DNA of 13,364 nt from Bacillota bacterium. Its GTDB lineage: Bacteria; Bacillota; Clostridia; Christensenellales; SZUA-584. The notes under the pieces were generated by a model, which was not told where the DNA came from, ran no database searches, and saw only the letters and a list, made by a program, of their open reading frames with translations. The DNA lies in contig JAEZNC010000244.1 of the NCBI GenBank assembly GCA_023441905.1, positions 1 through 13,364 of the forward strand, given 5' to 3'. Positions 1 through 6,715 of the stretch are shown here, one piece after another (positions within the stretch are counted from its first letter, which is position 1; every line of letters begins with the position of its first letter). A program made the translations under genes and the position numbers.

Positions 1-8
1 GACTTGCC

Positions 9-821
9 ATGCATGCGATGTTTAAGGGCACCATCAGCTTCGGGCTGGTGAGCATCCCAATCAAAATGTTCGCCGCGACGGAGGAAAAGGATATTCGTTT
101 CCGCTCGATCCATAAAAAGTGCCACACGCCCATCAAATACAAAAAGGTCTGCCCGATCTGCAACGAGGAAGTGGGGCCCGATGATATCGTCAAGGGTTTT
201 GAGTATGAACCCGGCAAATTCGTGATTATCTCCGATGAGGATATCGAATCGGCCAAGGCCGAGGTGCAGGGGCGCGCCATAGAAATCGTGGATTTTGTGG
301 ATCTGCGCGAAATTGACCCGATTTACTTCGATAAGACATATTACTTGGCACCGCAGCCCGAGATGGGCGACAAGGCCTACAGCCTGCTGCGCGAGGCGAT
401 GAACCGCTCGGGGCGCATCGCGGTGGCGCGCGTGACCATGCGCGACAAACAAACGCTCTGTGTGCTGCGTGTTTACGGTGAGGCGCTCGTGCTCGAAACG
501 ATATTCTATCCCGATGAAATACGCCCGGTCAGTGAGGTGCCATCGCTGCCGAAGCAAACGGTTGTGGACGCAAAGGAGATGGACATCGCGGAGAAGCTGA
601 TCGGAAATCTCACGGCAGCATTCGATCCGTCGAAATACACCGATGAATACCGCGCGTCGCTGCGCAAAGTGATCGATCTGAAGATTGCGGGTAAGCAGGT
701 GGTCACGCAGCCAAGTGCCCCAGAAACCAACGTGATCGATCTGATGGAAGCGCTGAAACGTAGCGTGGAACAGACGGAGAAAGCGATAAAGAAAGCGCCG
801 CCGAAGCGCAAGGCCAAGTAA
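9..821 (+). CDS. ku: Ku, bacterial NHEJ DNA-end-binding protein
   Basis: This is the DNA-end-binding homodimer of bacterial non-homologous end joining; it threads onto double-strand breaks and recruits the ligase and polymerase encoded immediately downstream. The N-terminus (MHAMFKGTISFGLVSIPIKM) matches the Ku core opening (M-x-A-x-W/F-K-G-x-I-x-F-G-L-V). The centre has the typical GFEYEPGKFV segment. H35, C38, C48 and C51 form an HxxC...CxxC pattern that may bind zinc and that many actinobacterial Ku proteins lack. The C-terminus is a lysine-rich tail (KKAPPKRKAK), as is common in bacterial Ku and linked to DNA binding or bridging. At 270 residues it has normal length. The ATG at 9 fits the family start; only eight bases lie upstream, so its ribosome site and promoter cannot be judged, and M4 at 18 is an alternative. 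Its stop is one base from the ligase start, so the two are co-transcribed. Confidence 0.96.
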   Translation: MHAMFKGTISFGLVSIPIKMFAATEEKDIRFRSIHKKCHTPIKYKKVCPICNEEVGPDDIVKGFEYEPGKFVIISDEDIESAKAEVQGRAIEIVDFVDLREIDPIYFDKTYYLAPQPEMGDKAYSLLREAMNRSGRIAVARVTMRDKQTLCVLRVYGEALVLETIFYPDEIRPVSEVPSLPKQTVVDAKEMDIAEKLIGNLTAAFDPSKYTDEYRASLRKVIDLKIAGKQVVTQPSAPETNVIDLMEALKRSVEQTEKAIKKAPPKRKAK

Positions 822-822
822 T

Positions 823-1716
823 ATGGATATCATGGTTATGGAGCCCATCACGCTGCCGAATGTGGCCGCGGGGGATTTTATTCATCAGATCAAATGGGAT
901 GGCATCCGAGGCATCTGCGTGATTGAGAACGGCGGCGTCACGGTGTTTTCAAAAAGCGGACGAAACGCGACGGCAGCGTATCCCGAACTGAGCGCGCTCG
1001 CACAGCAGATGGACGCGAAGCAGGCCGTGCTGGACGGAGAAATTGTGGTGTTCGCGGAAGGCAAACCCTCGTTTTACCATGTGCTCAAGCGAAGCCGCGT
1101 GCACAGCCCCGCGGTGGCCGCCCAGCATCCGGTACGCTACGTTGTATTTGACATTCTGATGCTCAACGGCTGCGATTTGAAAAATGAGCCGATTGAAAAG
1201 CGTCAGCAGCTGCTCAAAAGCCGGTTCAGCGGCAGCGCTTCGATGGCGCTTGCCGACAGCTTTACAGATGGTGAGGCGCTTTTTGCGCTGATGCGGCAGA
1301 AGAGTATGGAAGGCATCGTCTCCAAACGGTGCGGCAGCCGCTACATCGCGGGCAAAAGCCACAACGATTGGTACAAAACCAAAACGACGAGAAAAATGCT
1401 TTGTACCGTCATCGGTGTGCATTTCAACGCGGGGCAGGCGGCTTCGCTGAGCCTCGGCGTTTATCATGATGGGGAGCTGATTCCCGCCGGACACGTGGGA
1501 ACGGGGCTCTCACAGGACGACCTGAGCCTTATGGCCGAATACGCGCGGCGCGAAGGCATACCGATGGGTAAAGACGATATTCGTCTGGAACCGCGTTTGA
1601 CCTGCTGGGTCCGCTTCGCGGAATGGACGCCGACAATGACGCTGCGCCATCCCGTGTTGCTTGGATTTTCCGACAAGGCACCGTCGGAAGCGACCGGAGA
1701 GGAGATCACACTGTGA
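823..1716 (+). CDS. ATP-dependent DNA ligase, LigD ligase-domain type
   Basis: This enzyme seals nicks and joined ends with ATP through a lysyl-AMP intermediate. At 297 residues it holds just an adenylation domain and an OB-fold, like the ligase module of LigD. The nucleotidyl-transfer motifs are visible: motif I KWDGIRG with catalytic K24, motif III around VVFDILML (~107-114), motif IV EGIVSKR (~162-168) and motif V WYKTK (~183-187). The OB-fold runs from about 195 to the end, with the usual GHVGTGLSQDDL stretch near 225-236. The gene begins one base after the ku stop and its TGA shares four bases (GTGA) with the GTG start of the polymerase gene, so all three are probably translationally coupled. 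Further start codons at 832 and 838 are possible because the first six residues are not conserved. The polymerase and phosphoesterase parts of a full LigD are not fused to it. Confidence 0.95.
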   Translation: MDIMVMEPITLPNVAAGDFIHQIKWDGIRGICVIENGGVTVFSKSGRNATAAYPELSALAQQMDAKQAVLDGEIVVFAEGKPSFYHVLKRSRVHSPAVAAQHPVRYVVFDILMLNGCDLKNEPIEKRQQLLKSRFSGSASMALADSFTDGEALFALMRQKSMEGIVSKRCGSRYIAGKSHNDWYKTKTTRKMLCTVIGVHFNAGQAASLSLGVYHDGELIPAGHVGTGLSQDDLSLMAEYARREGIPMGKDDIRLEPRLTCWVRFAEWTPTMTLRHPVLLGFSDKAPSEATGEEITL

Positions 1717-2600
1717 GCACGATCACCGTACAGGGCAGCAGCGTGGCCATGACGAATCCCGACAAGGTGCTGTTTCCTGATACCGGCATGACGAAGGGCG
1801 AATATGTGAAAGCGCTCGTTTCGCTCGCGCCGTATCTGCTGCCGCATACGAGTGGCCAGCCATTAACCGTGCTCCGCTATCCGCATGGCGTGGGCGACGA
1901 ATTCTTCTACCAGAAAAGGCCGCCCAAGGGCACGCCCGACTGGGTGTCCATCACCACCGACGATACGGGAGAGGCGTTCGTCAACCTCGACAGCTTAAAG
2001 ACGCTGGTTTGGCTCGGAAATTCGGCCGCGCTCGAATTTCATGTGCCGTTCTGTGCGCCGGACGGGATGCTGCGCGCGCTTGTTTTCGATCTGGATCCGT
2101 CCGAAGGACAGACGTTTGAAGACGTGGCGGATTGCGCGCTCTCGGTGTATGAAACACTTTCGCATCTCAGTGTACCGTGCTATGCAAAAACATCCGGCGC
2201 GTCGGGCCTGCAAATCCACATCCCGACAAGGTGTATGACGTTTGAGGAAGGCCGCAGGATCAATCTGTTCTTTGGCAAGTATTTTGCCGCAAAGCACCCG
2301 GAAACCGTGACGATCGAGCGTCTTGTCAAAAACAGAGGGCACAAGCTGTATTTTGATTACCTGCAGATGGGGCACGGCAAAAGCATCATCAGCGTCTACT
2401 CGCCGCGCGCGGTGCCGTGCGGCGCGGTGTCGATGCCGGTTACATGGGACGAACTGAAAAACGGCGCGAAGCCGTGCGACTTTACGCTGCAAAACGCCGC
2501 GCAGCGGCTGCAAAAAACGGGCGACCTCTTCGCACCCATGCTGAAGGAGGGTAAACGTATCCCGATGCTCGAAGAGATACTTAAAAGGCCGATGATTTGA
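1713..2600 (+). CDS. NHEJ polymerase, LigD PolDom (AEP primase-like)
   Basis: This is a primase-superfamily polymerase that fills gaps, and is known in the family to prefer ribonucleotides, before ligation in end joining. The GTG start at 1713 is chosen over an upstream ATG at 1623 because GGAGAGGAG sits just before it, it overlaps the ligase stop by four bases, and the protein then opens in family fashion, with the hallmark TNPDKVLFP near the N-terminus. The catalytic carboxylates are D126 and D128 in VFDLDPSE and probably D215 in KLYFDYLQ. KTSGASGLQIHIP matches the nucleotide-binding TSG-x-x-GL motif and SVYSPRAVPCGAVSMP the conserved loop before the last motif. At 295 residues it has the length of a stand-alone PolDom. 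It closes the ku-ligase-polymerase operon; the TGA stop is embedded in the -35 box of the next transcription unit. Confidence 0.94.
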   Translation: MSTITVQGSSVAMTNPDKVLFPDTGMTKGEYVKALVSLAPYLLPHTSGQPLTVLRYPHGVGDEFFYQKRPPKGTPDWVSITTDDTGEAFVNLDSLKTLVWLGNSAALEFHVPFCAPDGMLRALVFDLDPSEGQTFEDVADCALSVYETLSHLSVPCYAKTSGASGLQIHIPTRCMTFEEGRRINLFFGKYFAAKHPETVTIERLVKNRGHKLYFDYLQMGHGKSIISVYSPRAVPCGAVSMPVTWDELKNGAKPCDFTLQNAAQRLQKTGDLFAPMLKEGKRIPMLEEILKRPMI

Positions 2601-2625
2601 CAGCGGCGCTTTAAACTGTTAATAT
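2597..2625 (+). promoter_or_regulatory. sigma-A promoter for the ABC-F leader and gene
   Basis: A perfect -35 TTGACA (2597-2602) is followed after 17 bases by TAATAT (2620-2625, four of six consensus matches). It overlaps the stop codon of the polymerase gene. Transcription should start near 2632 and give a leader of about 210 nt before the TTG start at 2846. Confidence 0.7.
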
Positions 2626-2646
2626 TATTGTAGTTGAAAACATACC

Positions 2647-2680
2647 AAGGAGGCAGCAGAAGCGAATGAAGAGACAGTAA
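2647..2680 (+). CDS. leader peptide uORF (Met-Lys-Arg-Gln), with SD
   Basis: An AAGGAGG Shine-Dalgarno at 2647-2653 precedes, after 12 bases, an ATG at 2666 that opens a four-codon ORF (ATG AAG AGA CAG TAA, 2666-2680). Nothing else in the leader explains such a strong ribosome site. A ribosome starting or stalled here would cover 2675-2682, which is also one arm of the first hairpin of the proposed attenuator. Reading it as a regulatory uORF is inference from this overlap and from the known use of tiny leader ORFs before resistance ABC-F genes. The spacing is slightly long, so translation is not certain. Confidence 0.55.
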
Positions 2681-2847
2681 CCAAAAAACAAAGCAACGGG
2701 CAAAAGGCCCGCATACGTTTTGAGGATTACTGGTTAGAAAAATCATTCGTTCCATGATGCCTTTTATTGTGCTCAAATTGCCTTATGATTTGATGCGCTA
2801 TTGGCGTATTGACGGTAATCCTCTCTTGAAAAGGAGTGGATTTTTTT
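2675..2847 (+). promoter_or_regulatory. putative attenuator of the ABC-F gene
   Basis: Three mutually exclusive pairings can be drawn. Stem 1: CAGTAACC (2675-2682, end of the uORF) pairs with GGATTACTG (2724-2732) with one bulged A; inside it CGGGC/GCCCG (2697-2701 and 2707-2711) forms a small hairpin. Stem 2, the anti-attenuator: GAGGATTACTG (2722-2732) pairs with CGGTAATCCTC (2813-2823), 11 positions with one G-U. Stem 3, the attenuator: 2817-2826 pairs with 2833-2842 with one T-T mismatch; it buries the AAGGAG ribosome site (2831-2836) and is followed by a T run ending at 2847. Ribosomes held on the uORF would block stem 1, allow stem 2 and open stem 3. Whether stem 3 stops transcription, translation or both is unclear; its stability is modest. 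Confidence 0.6.
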
Positions 2848-4270
2848 GTTGCTCGAAATTAACAATCTGGAGAAAAGCTACGGCACCCGAACAGTGGTGT
2901 CGCTCAAAAGGCTCGCGTTGTACCACGGCGATAAGCTCGCTGTGGTGGGCAAGAACGGCGCGGGCAAAACCACGCTGCTAAAGCTCATCACGGGGGAGGA
3001 GGAGCCGGATGCGGGGCGTGTGAGTGTGCGCGGGCAGCTCGGCGTCATCGCGCAATTTGACACGACGGACGATGAAAACGCGCACAGCGGCGGAGAAAAA
3101 ACATCGGCGCTGATTATGCGTGCGTTTGAGCAAAACCCGGATATACTGGTTGCCGACGAACCGACCACCAATCTTGACCTGCCGGGTATTGTAAGGCTCG
3201 AAGCAGCGCTGCTGGCGTTTGATGGCGCGCTGCTGCTCGTTTCGCACGACCGCGTGCTGCTCGGAAGCGTCTGCACAAAGGTGCTGGAAATTGAGAACGG
3301 CAGCTGCACACTGTATGGCTGCGGCTATGAGGATTACCTTGCGCAAAAGCAGCGCGAAAAAGCATCGCAGGCAGCGCGGTACGACGCGTATGCGGAGGAA
3401 GCCGGCCGGCTCAAAAAAGTGGCTGAGGAAAAAGCGCGGCAGTCCTCCAGCGTTAAGAAAGCGCCAAAGCGCATGGGCAACTCGGAGGCACGGCTGCACA
3501 AAATGGGCGGACAGAGCCAAAAAGCCAAGCTGGACCGCGCGGCCAAGGCGGCCCGGTCGCGCCTCGATCAGCTGGAAAAAGTAGATAAGCCGTGGCACGA
3601 CAGAGACATCGCGTTTGATCTGCGCGCGACGGCGATTCACAGCCCCGTGCTGGTGGATGTGCGCGGTGTGTCCAAACATTTTGGCAGCAGGGTGGTGCTG
3701 AATGATGTTCGCTTTGTGGTTCCGAACGGCAGAAAAACGGCGCTGGTGGGTGCCAACGGCGCAGGTAAAACCACGCTGCTCGAGCTCATCGCGGCGCGCG
3801 CGGAGGGTGTGGAACCCTGCGCGCAGCTGCGCATCGGCTACTTTAAGCAGGATTTAAGCACGCTCAACATGCTTAAAAGCGTGATCGAGAACGCGATGGA
3901 CGGCGCGGCATACCCCGAGCCGTTTGTGCGCACGATACTCGCGCGCTTGCTGTTCCGGCGCGATGCGGTGCACCAAAAGGCCGCTACGCTGAGCGGCGGC
4001 GAGCGCTTAAAGCTCGCGCTCGCGCGCATTATTCTTTCGGGCTTTCATCTGCTTGTGCTCGATGAGCCGACAAATTTTCTGGATGCCGAATCGCGCAGCG
4101 CGCTGGAAGCGGTGCTGTGCGCGTACCCGGGCGCGGTGCTGTTTGTATCGCACGACCGCGCGTTTCTGCGCGCTGTGGCGGACAGAGTTGTGCATATCTC
4201 GGGCGGACACGCGCGGACATACGAAGATGGTTTTGAGGCGTTTGAGCTGCTGCATAAACAAAATGGCTGA
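2846..4270 (+). CDS. ABC-F family ATPase, possible ribosome protection
   Basis: This is a soluble twin-ATPase protein without membrane segments. Site 1: Walker A GKNGAGKTT (35-43), signature SGGEKT (81-86), Walker B ending ADEPTTNLD (103-111), switch SHDR. Site 2: Walker A GANGAGKTT (~302-310), signature LSGGERLKLALA (~383), Walker B LVLDEPTNFLD, switch SHDR. A charged linker of roughly 90 residues between them (~165-255) corresponds to the ABC-F P-site tRNA interaction motif. Known ABC-F proteins act in the ribosomal E site, either as translation factors or by displacing antibiotics. The first domain runs almost directly from the Q-loop (Q70) to the signature, so there is no arm insertion, and 474 residues is short for the family. 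The SGGEKT...ADEPTTNLD wording and the attenuator-like leader favour a resistance-type member; the drug class cannot be read from sequence. The start is TTG at 2846, nine bases after AAGGAG; TTG at 2849 is an alternative. Confidence 0.9.
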   Translation: MLLEINNLEKSYGTRTVVSLKRLALYHGDKLAVVGKNGAGKTTLLKLITGEEEPDAGRVSVRGQLGVIAQFDTTDDENAHSGGEKTSALIMRAFEQNPDILVADEPTTNLDLPGIVRLEAALLAFDGALLLVSHDRVLLGSVCTKVLEIENGSCTLYGCGYEDYLAQKQREKASQAARYDAYAEEAGRLKKVAEEKARQSSSVKKAPKRMGNSEARLHKMGGQSQKAKLDRAAKAARSRLDQLEKVDKPWHDRDIAFDLRATAIHSPVLVDVRGVSKHFGSRVVLNDVRFVVPNGRKTALVGANGAGKTTLLELIAARAEGVEPCAQLRIGYFKQDLSTLNMLKSVIENAMDGAAYPEPFVRTILARLLFRRDAVHQKAATLSGGERLKLALARIILSGFHLLVLDEPTNFLDAESRSALEAVLCAYPGAVLFVSHDRAFLRAVADRVVHISGGHARTYEDGFEAFELLHKQNG

Positions 4271-4291
4271 GGGTGTACAGACTTGGCAAAC

Positions 4292-4300
4292 TGTGATAAT
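4292..4300 (+). promoter_or_regulatory. possible extended -10 promoter
   Basis: TGTGATAAT fits the extended -10 pattern TGnTATAAT with one mismatch and lies about 70 bases before the secreted-protein gene. No good -35 box is seen, and no terminator separates it from the ABC-F gene, so read-through is equally possible. Confidence 0.35.
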
Positions 4301-4370
4301 ATAAGACAAGCCAAAGCATACCTGAGGGCAATTTGGCGCATTCACAGGCCATTATTAGGAGAGTATGAAA

Positions 4371-5261
4371 ATGAAGAAAGCATTGTTTATCATATTGGTG
4401 ATGGCCATTGTTTTCACAATGGCGATTCCGGTATCGCTCGGTGCGCCCGAGGATAACCCCTCCGCCACGCCGACGACGACGGACACGCAAGGCACGGAAG
4501 ACCCCATGCCGGACGACGCGGCCCCCGATACCTCGCCGAGCACGTTTGAGGTGCTCAAGCTCGAGAGCTCGGGAACAAGGGTTTTCAAGATACAGATGCG
4601 TCTGCGGGATCTGGGGTACTTGAACTACCGGCCCACCGGGCAGTACTTCGGCCTGACGCAGGATGCCGTGATGAAGTTTCAGCAGAACAACGGGCTTGAT
4701 ACGGACGGCCAAATCGGCCAGATCACATACGACAAGTTATTCGCGTCAGACGCGGTGCGCAAACCATTAAGCGCGTCGGTAACCGTTTATTACGGCGTCG
4801 GTGAATCCAATGGCGCCACAGCGCCAGGCGAGCTCGCCGATTGGGCCACCGTGGTGGACCCGGCCTTCGCGGTTGGCACCACAGCAACCGTGACCGACTT
4901 TAACACGGGCAAAGCGTTTACCGTGCAGCGCACGGGCGGTACGGGGCACGCGGATGTGGAAGTGACGGATGCGGCTGCGTACGCCACGTTCCTGGAATGT
5001 TACGGCGTACCGGCAGACGTGGAGCCCACATGGGAGAAGCGCGCCGTGGTGGTCACCGTCGGAACGGCTTCCTACGCGGCATCGCTGTTTGGGCATCCGG
5101 CCGGTGCCGATACCCTGCCCGACAATGGCATGAGCGGCCATACGTGCCTTTACTTTATGGGCAGCACGTCGGATGTGCTCGGGTTTGTGGACAAGGAGCA
5201 TTACAAAATGGTGCTGATTGCCGGGGGCAAAGTGGAAGACGAGCTTCAGTACCAGCAGTAA
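4371..5261 (+). CDS. secreted peptidoglycan-binding-domain protein
   Basis: This is an exported protein probably retained at the cell wall. A signal peptide of about 24 residues (MKKALFIILVMAIVFTMAIP, then VSLGA) has no lipobox cysteine. It is followed by a Thr/Pro/Asp-rich spacer (~25-58) and a PG_binding_1-type repeat (~61-125; SGTRVFKIQMRLRDLGYL ... FQQNNGLDTDGQIGQ). The remaining ~160 residues resemble a C-terminal domain I recall from clostridial wall proteins (RTGGTGHADVEV, then WEKRAVVVTVG, then GMSGHTCLYFMGS); its function is unknown to me. No hydrolase catalytic motif is evident. ATG at 4371 is preferred to ATG at 4365 because AGGAG (4357-4361) is then nine bases away rather than three. 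A terminator follows at once. Confidence 0.85.
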   Translation: MKKALFIILVMAIVFTMAIPVSLGAPEDNPSATPTTTDTQGTEDPMPDDAAPDTSPSTFEVLKLESSGTRVFKIQMRLRDLGYLNYRPTGQYFGLTQDAVMKFQQNNGLDTDGQIGQITYDKLFASDAVRKPLSASVTVYYGVGESNGATAPGELADWATVVDPAFAVGTTATVTDFNTGKAFTVQRTGGTGHADVEVTDAAAYATFLECYGVPADVEPTWEKRAVVVTVGTASYAASLFGHPAGADTLPDNGMSGHTCLYFMGSTSDVLGFVDKEHYKMVLIAGGKVEDELQYQQ

Positions 5262-5270
5262 TTCAAAAAC

Positions 5271-5304
5271 AAAAGCAAGTGAGTGTAGTGCTCGCTTGCT
5301 TTTT
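5271..5304 (+). terminator. rho-independent terminator
   Basis: AAAAGCAAGTGAG (5271-5283) pairs with CTCGCTTGCTTTT (5291-5303), 13 bp with one G-U and a seven-base loop, ending in TTTTT. It begins nine bases after the stop of the secreted-protein gene. The A-rich left arm could let it act weakly on the other strand too. Confidence 0.88.
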
Positions 5305-5336
5305 GATTTCGTTCTTTGTTGAAGTGTCGGTTGATC

Positions 5337-5395
5337 GGCGTTTCTTCAATGACTGAAGACGCCTGTTAAATCGGTTTTTTCGGCTGAACCGGTTT
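5337..5395. terminator. two hairpins between convergent genes
   Basis: GGCGT..CTTCA (5337-5348, two bulged T) pairs with TGAAGACGCC (5354-5363), and AAATCGGTT (5368-5376) pairs with AACCGGTTT (5387-5395). They lie just after the - strand DJ-1-like gene and between convergent units. Neither has a clear T run on the - strand, so termination for that gene is possible but not shown. Confidence 0.35.
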
Positions 5396-5414
5396 GCTAC
5401 TTTACTAAGAGATA

Positions 5415-5993
5415 TCAATAGCCCATCGCAGTGCGTACCGATTCCATGTCACGTCCGGAGGTCAGCATCTCGAGCAGCTTAAACGCCACGAAGGGTGCCG
5501 TTTGAGGGCAATAGGACGTGATGATGTTGCTGTCGACGACAATGGGTTCGTTGACCACGTCTGCGCCGAATTCCGCCAGCTGCTTTTGGCGCAGCCCGTT
5601 GTTTAGATGGTATGTGGTGGCCTTGCGGTTCTTCAATACGCCGCTTTTGCCAAGCGGCAGGGCACCCACGCATACCGATGCGATGATTTTGCTTTTCGCG
5701 TTAAATTCTTTTATCAAATTAAGAAATCTTCCATCGTAAGCGTCCTCGTAAAACCCATACTCTTCAAAACCTCCCGGTATCGCAAGAGCATCAAAATCGT
5801 CCGAATTGATCTCGTCAATCGTTTTATCCACCAACACAGGAATGCCGAACGCACTCACGACCTGCATGCAAAATCCGCAGGTCACAACAGATACATTCAT
5901 TCCGAAATCGTTTCTTGCCCATCCCAATACATCGACGAATGGGCTGAATTCCATAGTCTCAAAACCCTTAGCCAGAAACAGCAGGGCTTTCAT
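5415..5993 (-). CDS. DJ-1/PfpI family protein
   Basis: This is a 192-residue class I glutamine-amidotransferase-fold protein of the DJ-1/PfpI superfamily. The nucleophile elbow is ASVCVGALPLG with C108, close to C106 of human DJ-1, and E15 in GFETMEF corresponds to the conserved Glu beside it. ALAIPGGFEE (~69-78) is the family's PGG loop and H in TTYHLNN (~127) is a candidate third residue. Members serve as chaperones, deglycases, isocyanide hydratases or proteases, and the sequence does not decide which. The start at 5993 is chosen over an upstream ATG at 6050 because MKALLFLAKGFE begins the fold there and ATG overlaps the TGA of the upstream FMN-binding gene (ATGA), indicating translational coupling. 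A link to flavin or oxidative stress chemistry is inference from that neighbour. Confidence 0.88.
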   Translation of the reverse strand: MKALLFLAKGFETMEFSPFVDVLGWARNDFGMNVSVVTCGFCMQVVSAFGIPVLVDKTIDEINSDDFDALAIPGGFEEYGFYEDAYDGRFLNLIKEFNAKSKIIASVCVGALPLGKSGVLKNRKATTYHLNNGLRQKQLAEFGADVVNEPIVVDSNIITSYCPQTAPFVAFKLLEMLTSGRDMESVRTAMGY

Positions 5994-6464
5994 GGCTTTG
6001 CCTGCTCGAGCAGCGCCTCTGCCGCTTCTACAAACTTTCCATGAGACCATGTTGCGCCCGACACGGCATCCACATCACCCACTTCCTGTTTATCAATCAG
6101 AGTGGGTGCGTACGTTTTCATACCGCTCAAATCATCCCGACACTGCTGTTTATACGTGTCATTGCCGAATACGTCTTCATATGTTTCGTCGAATACACGG
6201 TGCCTGTGATCGTCAACAATCTGCCACTCCATGGATTGAATCAAACCGCCGCTGACCACCATCGTGCCCTCCACAAGGTAGCCCTCGCCGTCTTTCTTGC
6301 CGGTATATTGATAAGTTCCGTCCTTGTACGCGCCGGTCGAAGCGAACATCGGCTGCAGACGGCGATTCCAAAGCCTGCGAATCGGAAACCGGCTGACCGC
6401 CGCATGCGCACAAAAGGGATGCCAGTATTAGCGAAATTGCTATAAGGGTTACGGCTCTTTTCAT
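5990..6464 (-). pseudogene. FMN-binding lipoprotein, apparent frameshift
   Basis: Two reading frames together make one recognisable protein. Frame 1 starts at 6464 with AGGAGG six bases upstream and encodes a lipoprotein signal (MKRAVTLIAISLILASLLCA, then CGG; the second cysteine, in LCAC, is the likely lipid site) and a Ser/Pro/Ala linker. Near 6350 the coding frame moves by one base, and frame 2 continues with the FMN-binding domain (YKDGTYQYTG ... DAVSGATWSHGKFVEAAEALL). SGAT is the flavinylation-type motif of RnfG/NqrC-like FMN-binding domains, which carry flavin outside the membrane. The frame 2 piece has an internal ATG at 6349 but no ribosome site, so it is unlikely to be a separate gene. 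Frame 1 alone would run on to 6213 as unrelated sequence. A one-base sequencing or assembly error and a real inactivating mutation are both possible. It heads an operon with the DJ-1-like gene. Confidence 0.8.
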
Positions 6465-6487
6465 CACATACCTCCTAAAAGGAATTG

Positions 6488-6525
6488 GGAATATATACCG
6501 TAAGTTGGGTACAAGTATATATACT
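6488..6525. repeat. GTATATA inverted repeats, possible operator
   Basis: AGTATATATACT (6514-6525) is a perfect palindrome over the -10 box, and GGAATATATACC (6488-6499) is a near palindrome of the same type close to the expected transcript start. A third half-like GTATAC occurs at 6544-6549. A repressor dimer could bind here, but A/T-rich promoter composition alone could also produce this. Confidence 0.35.
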
Positions 6526-6542
6526 GGCTGTGAAGATGTCAA
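6514..6542 (-). promoter_or_regulatory. sigma-A promoter of the FMN-binding/DJ-1 operon
   Basis: On the - strand TTGACA (6537-6542) is followed after 17 bases by TATACT (6514-6519), five of six matches to the -10 consensus. It lies 50 bases before the start at 6464. The -10 box is half of a perfect 12-base palindrome, AGTATATATACT (6514-6525). Confidence 0.78.
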
Positions 6543-6715
6543 TGTATACCGCTGCCTTGCATCTTTCCATCGCTAATTAACTTGAGGCAGAGTAATAAGA
6601 ATAGGATTAGCCTTTCTTTCCAGGCAATTGCCGTTCCCCGTTCTTCGAGCATTTCTCAGTCTGCTCACGATACAAGACTGGCGGCAGGTTTTCTGATCAC
6701 CAATGCTTCATCTGA

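Noticed and set aside
1623..1712. Upstream ATG extension of the polymerase
   Set aside because: It would overlap the ligase gene by 94 bases and adds non-family sequence; the GTG at 1713 has a strong ribosome site and the correct family N-terminus.
2754..2981. 75-codon ORF overlapping the ABC-F start, as a possible leader peptide
   Set aside because: No ribosome site precedes it, and its second half is only the shifted reading of the ABC-F coding region.
4029..4712. Long - strand ORF of 227 codons
   Set aside because: It lies antisense over the end of the ABC-F gene and the start of the secreted-protein gene, is Arg/His-rich, and matches no domain.
6550..6715. Possible remnant gene between the FMN-binding and MDR genes
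   Set aside because: Short ORFs exist on both strands but none has a ribosome site or recognisable motif; GGCAATTGCC (6623-6632) and CAGTCT/AGACTG repeats lack a T run and are not terminators.
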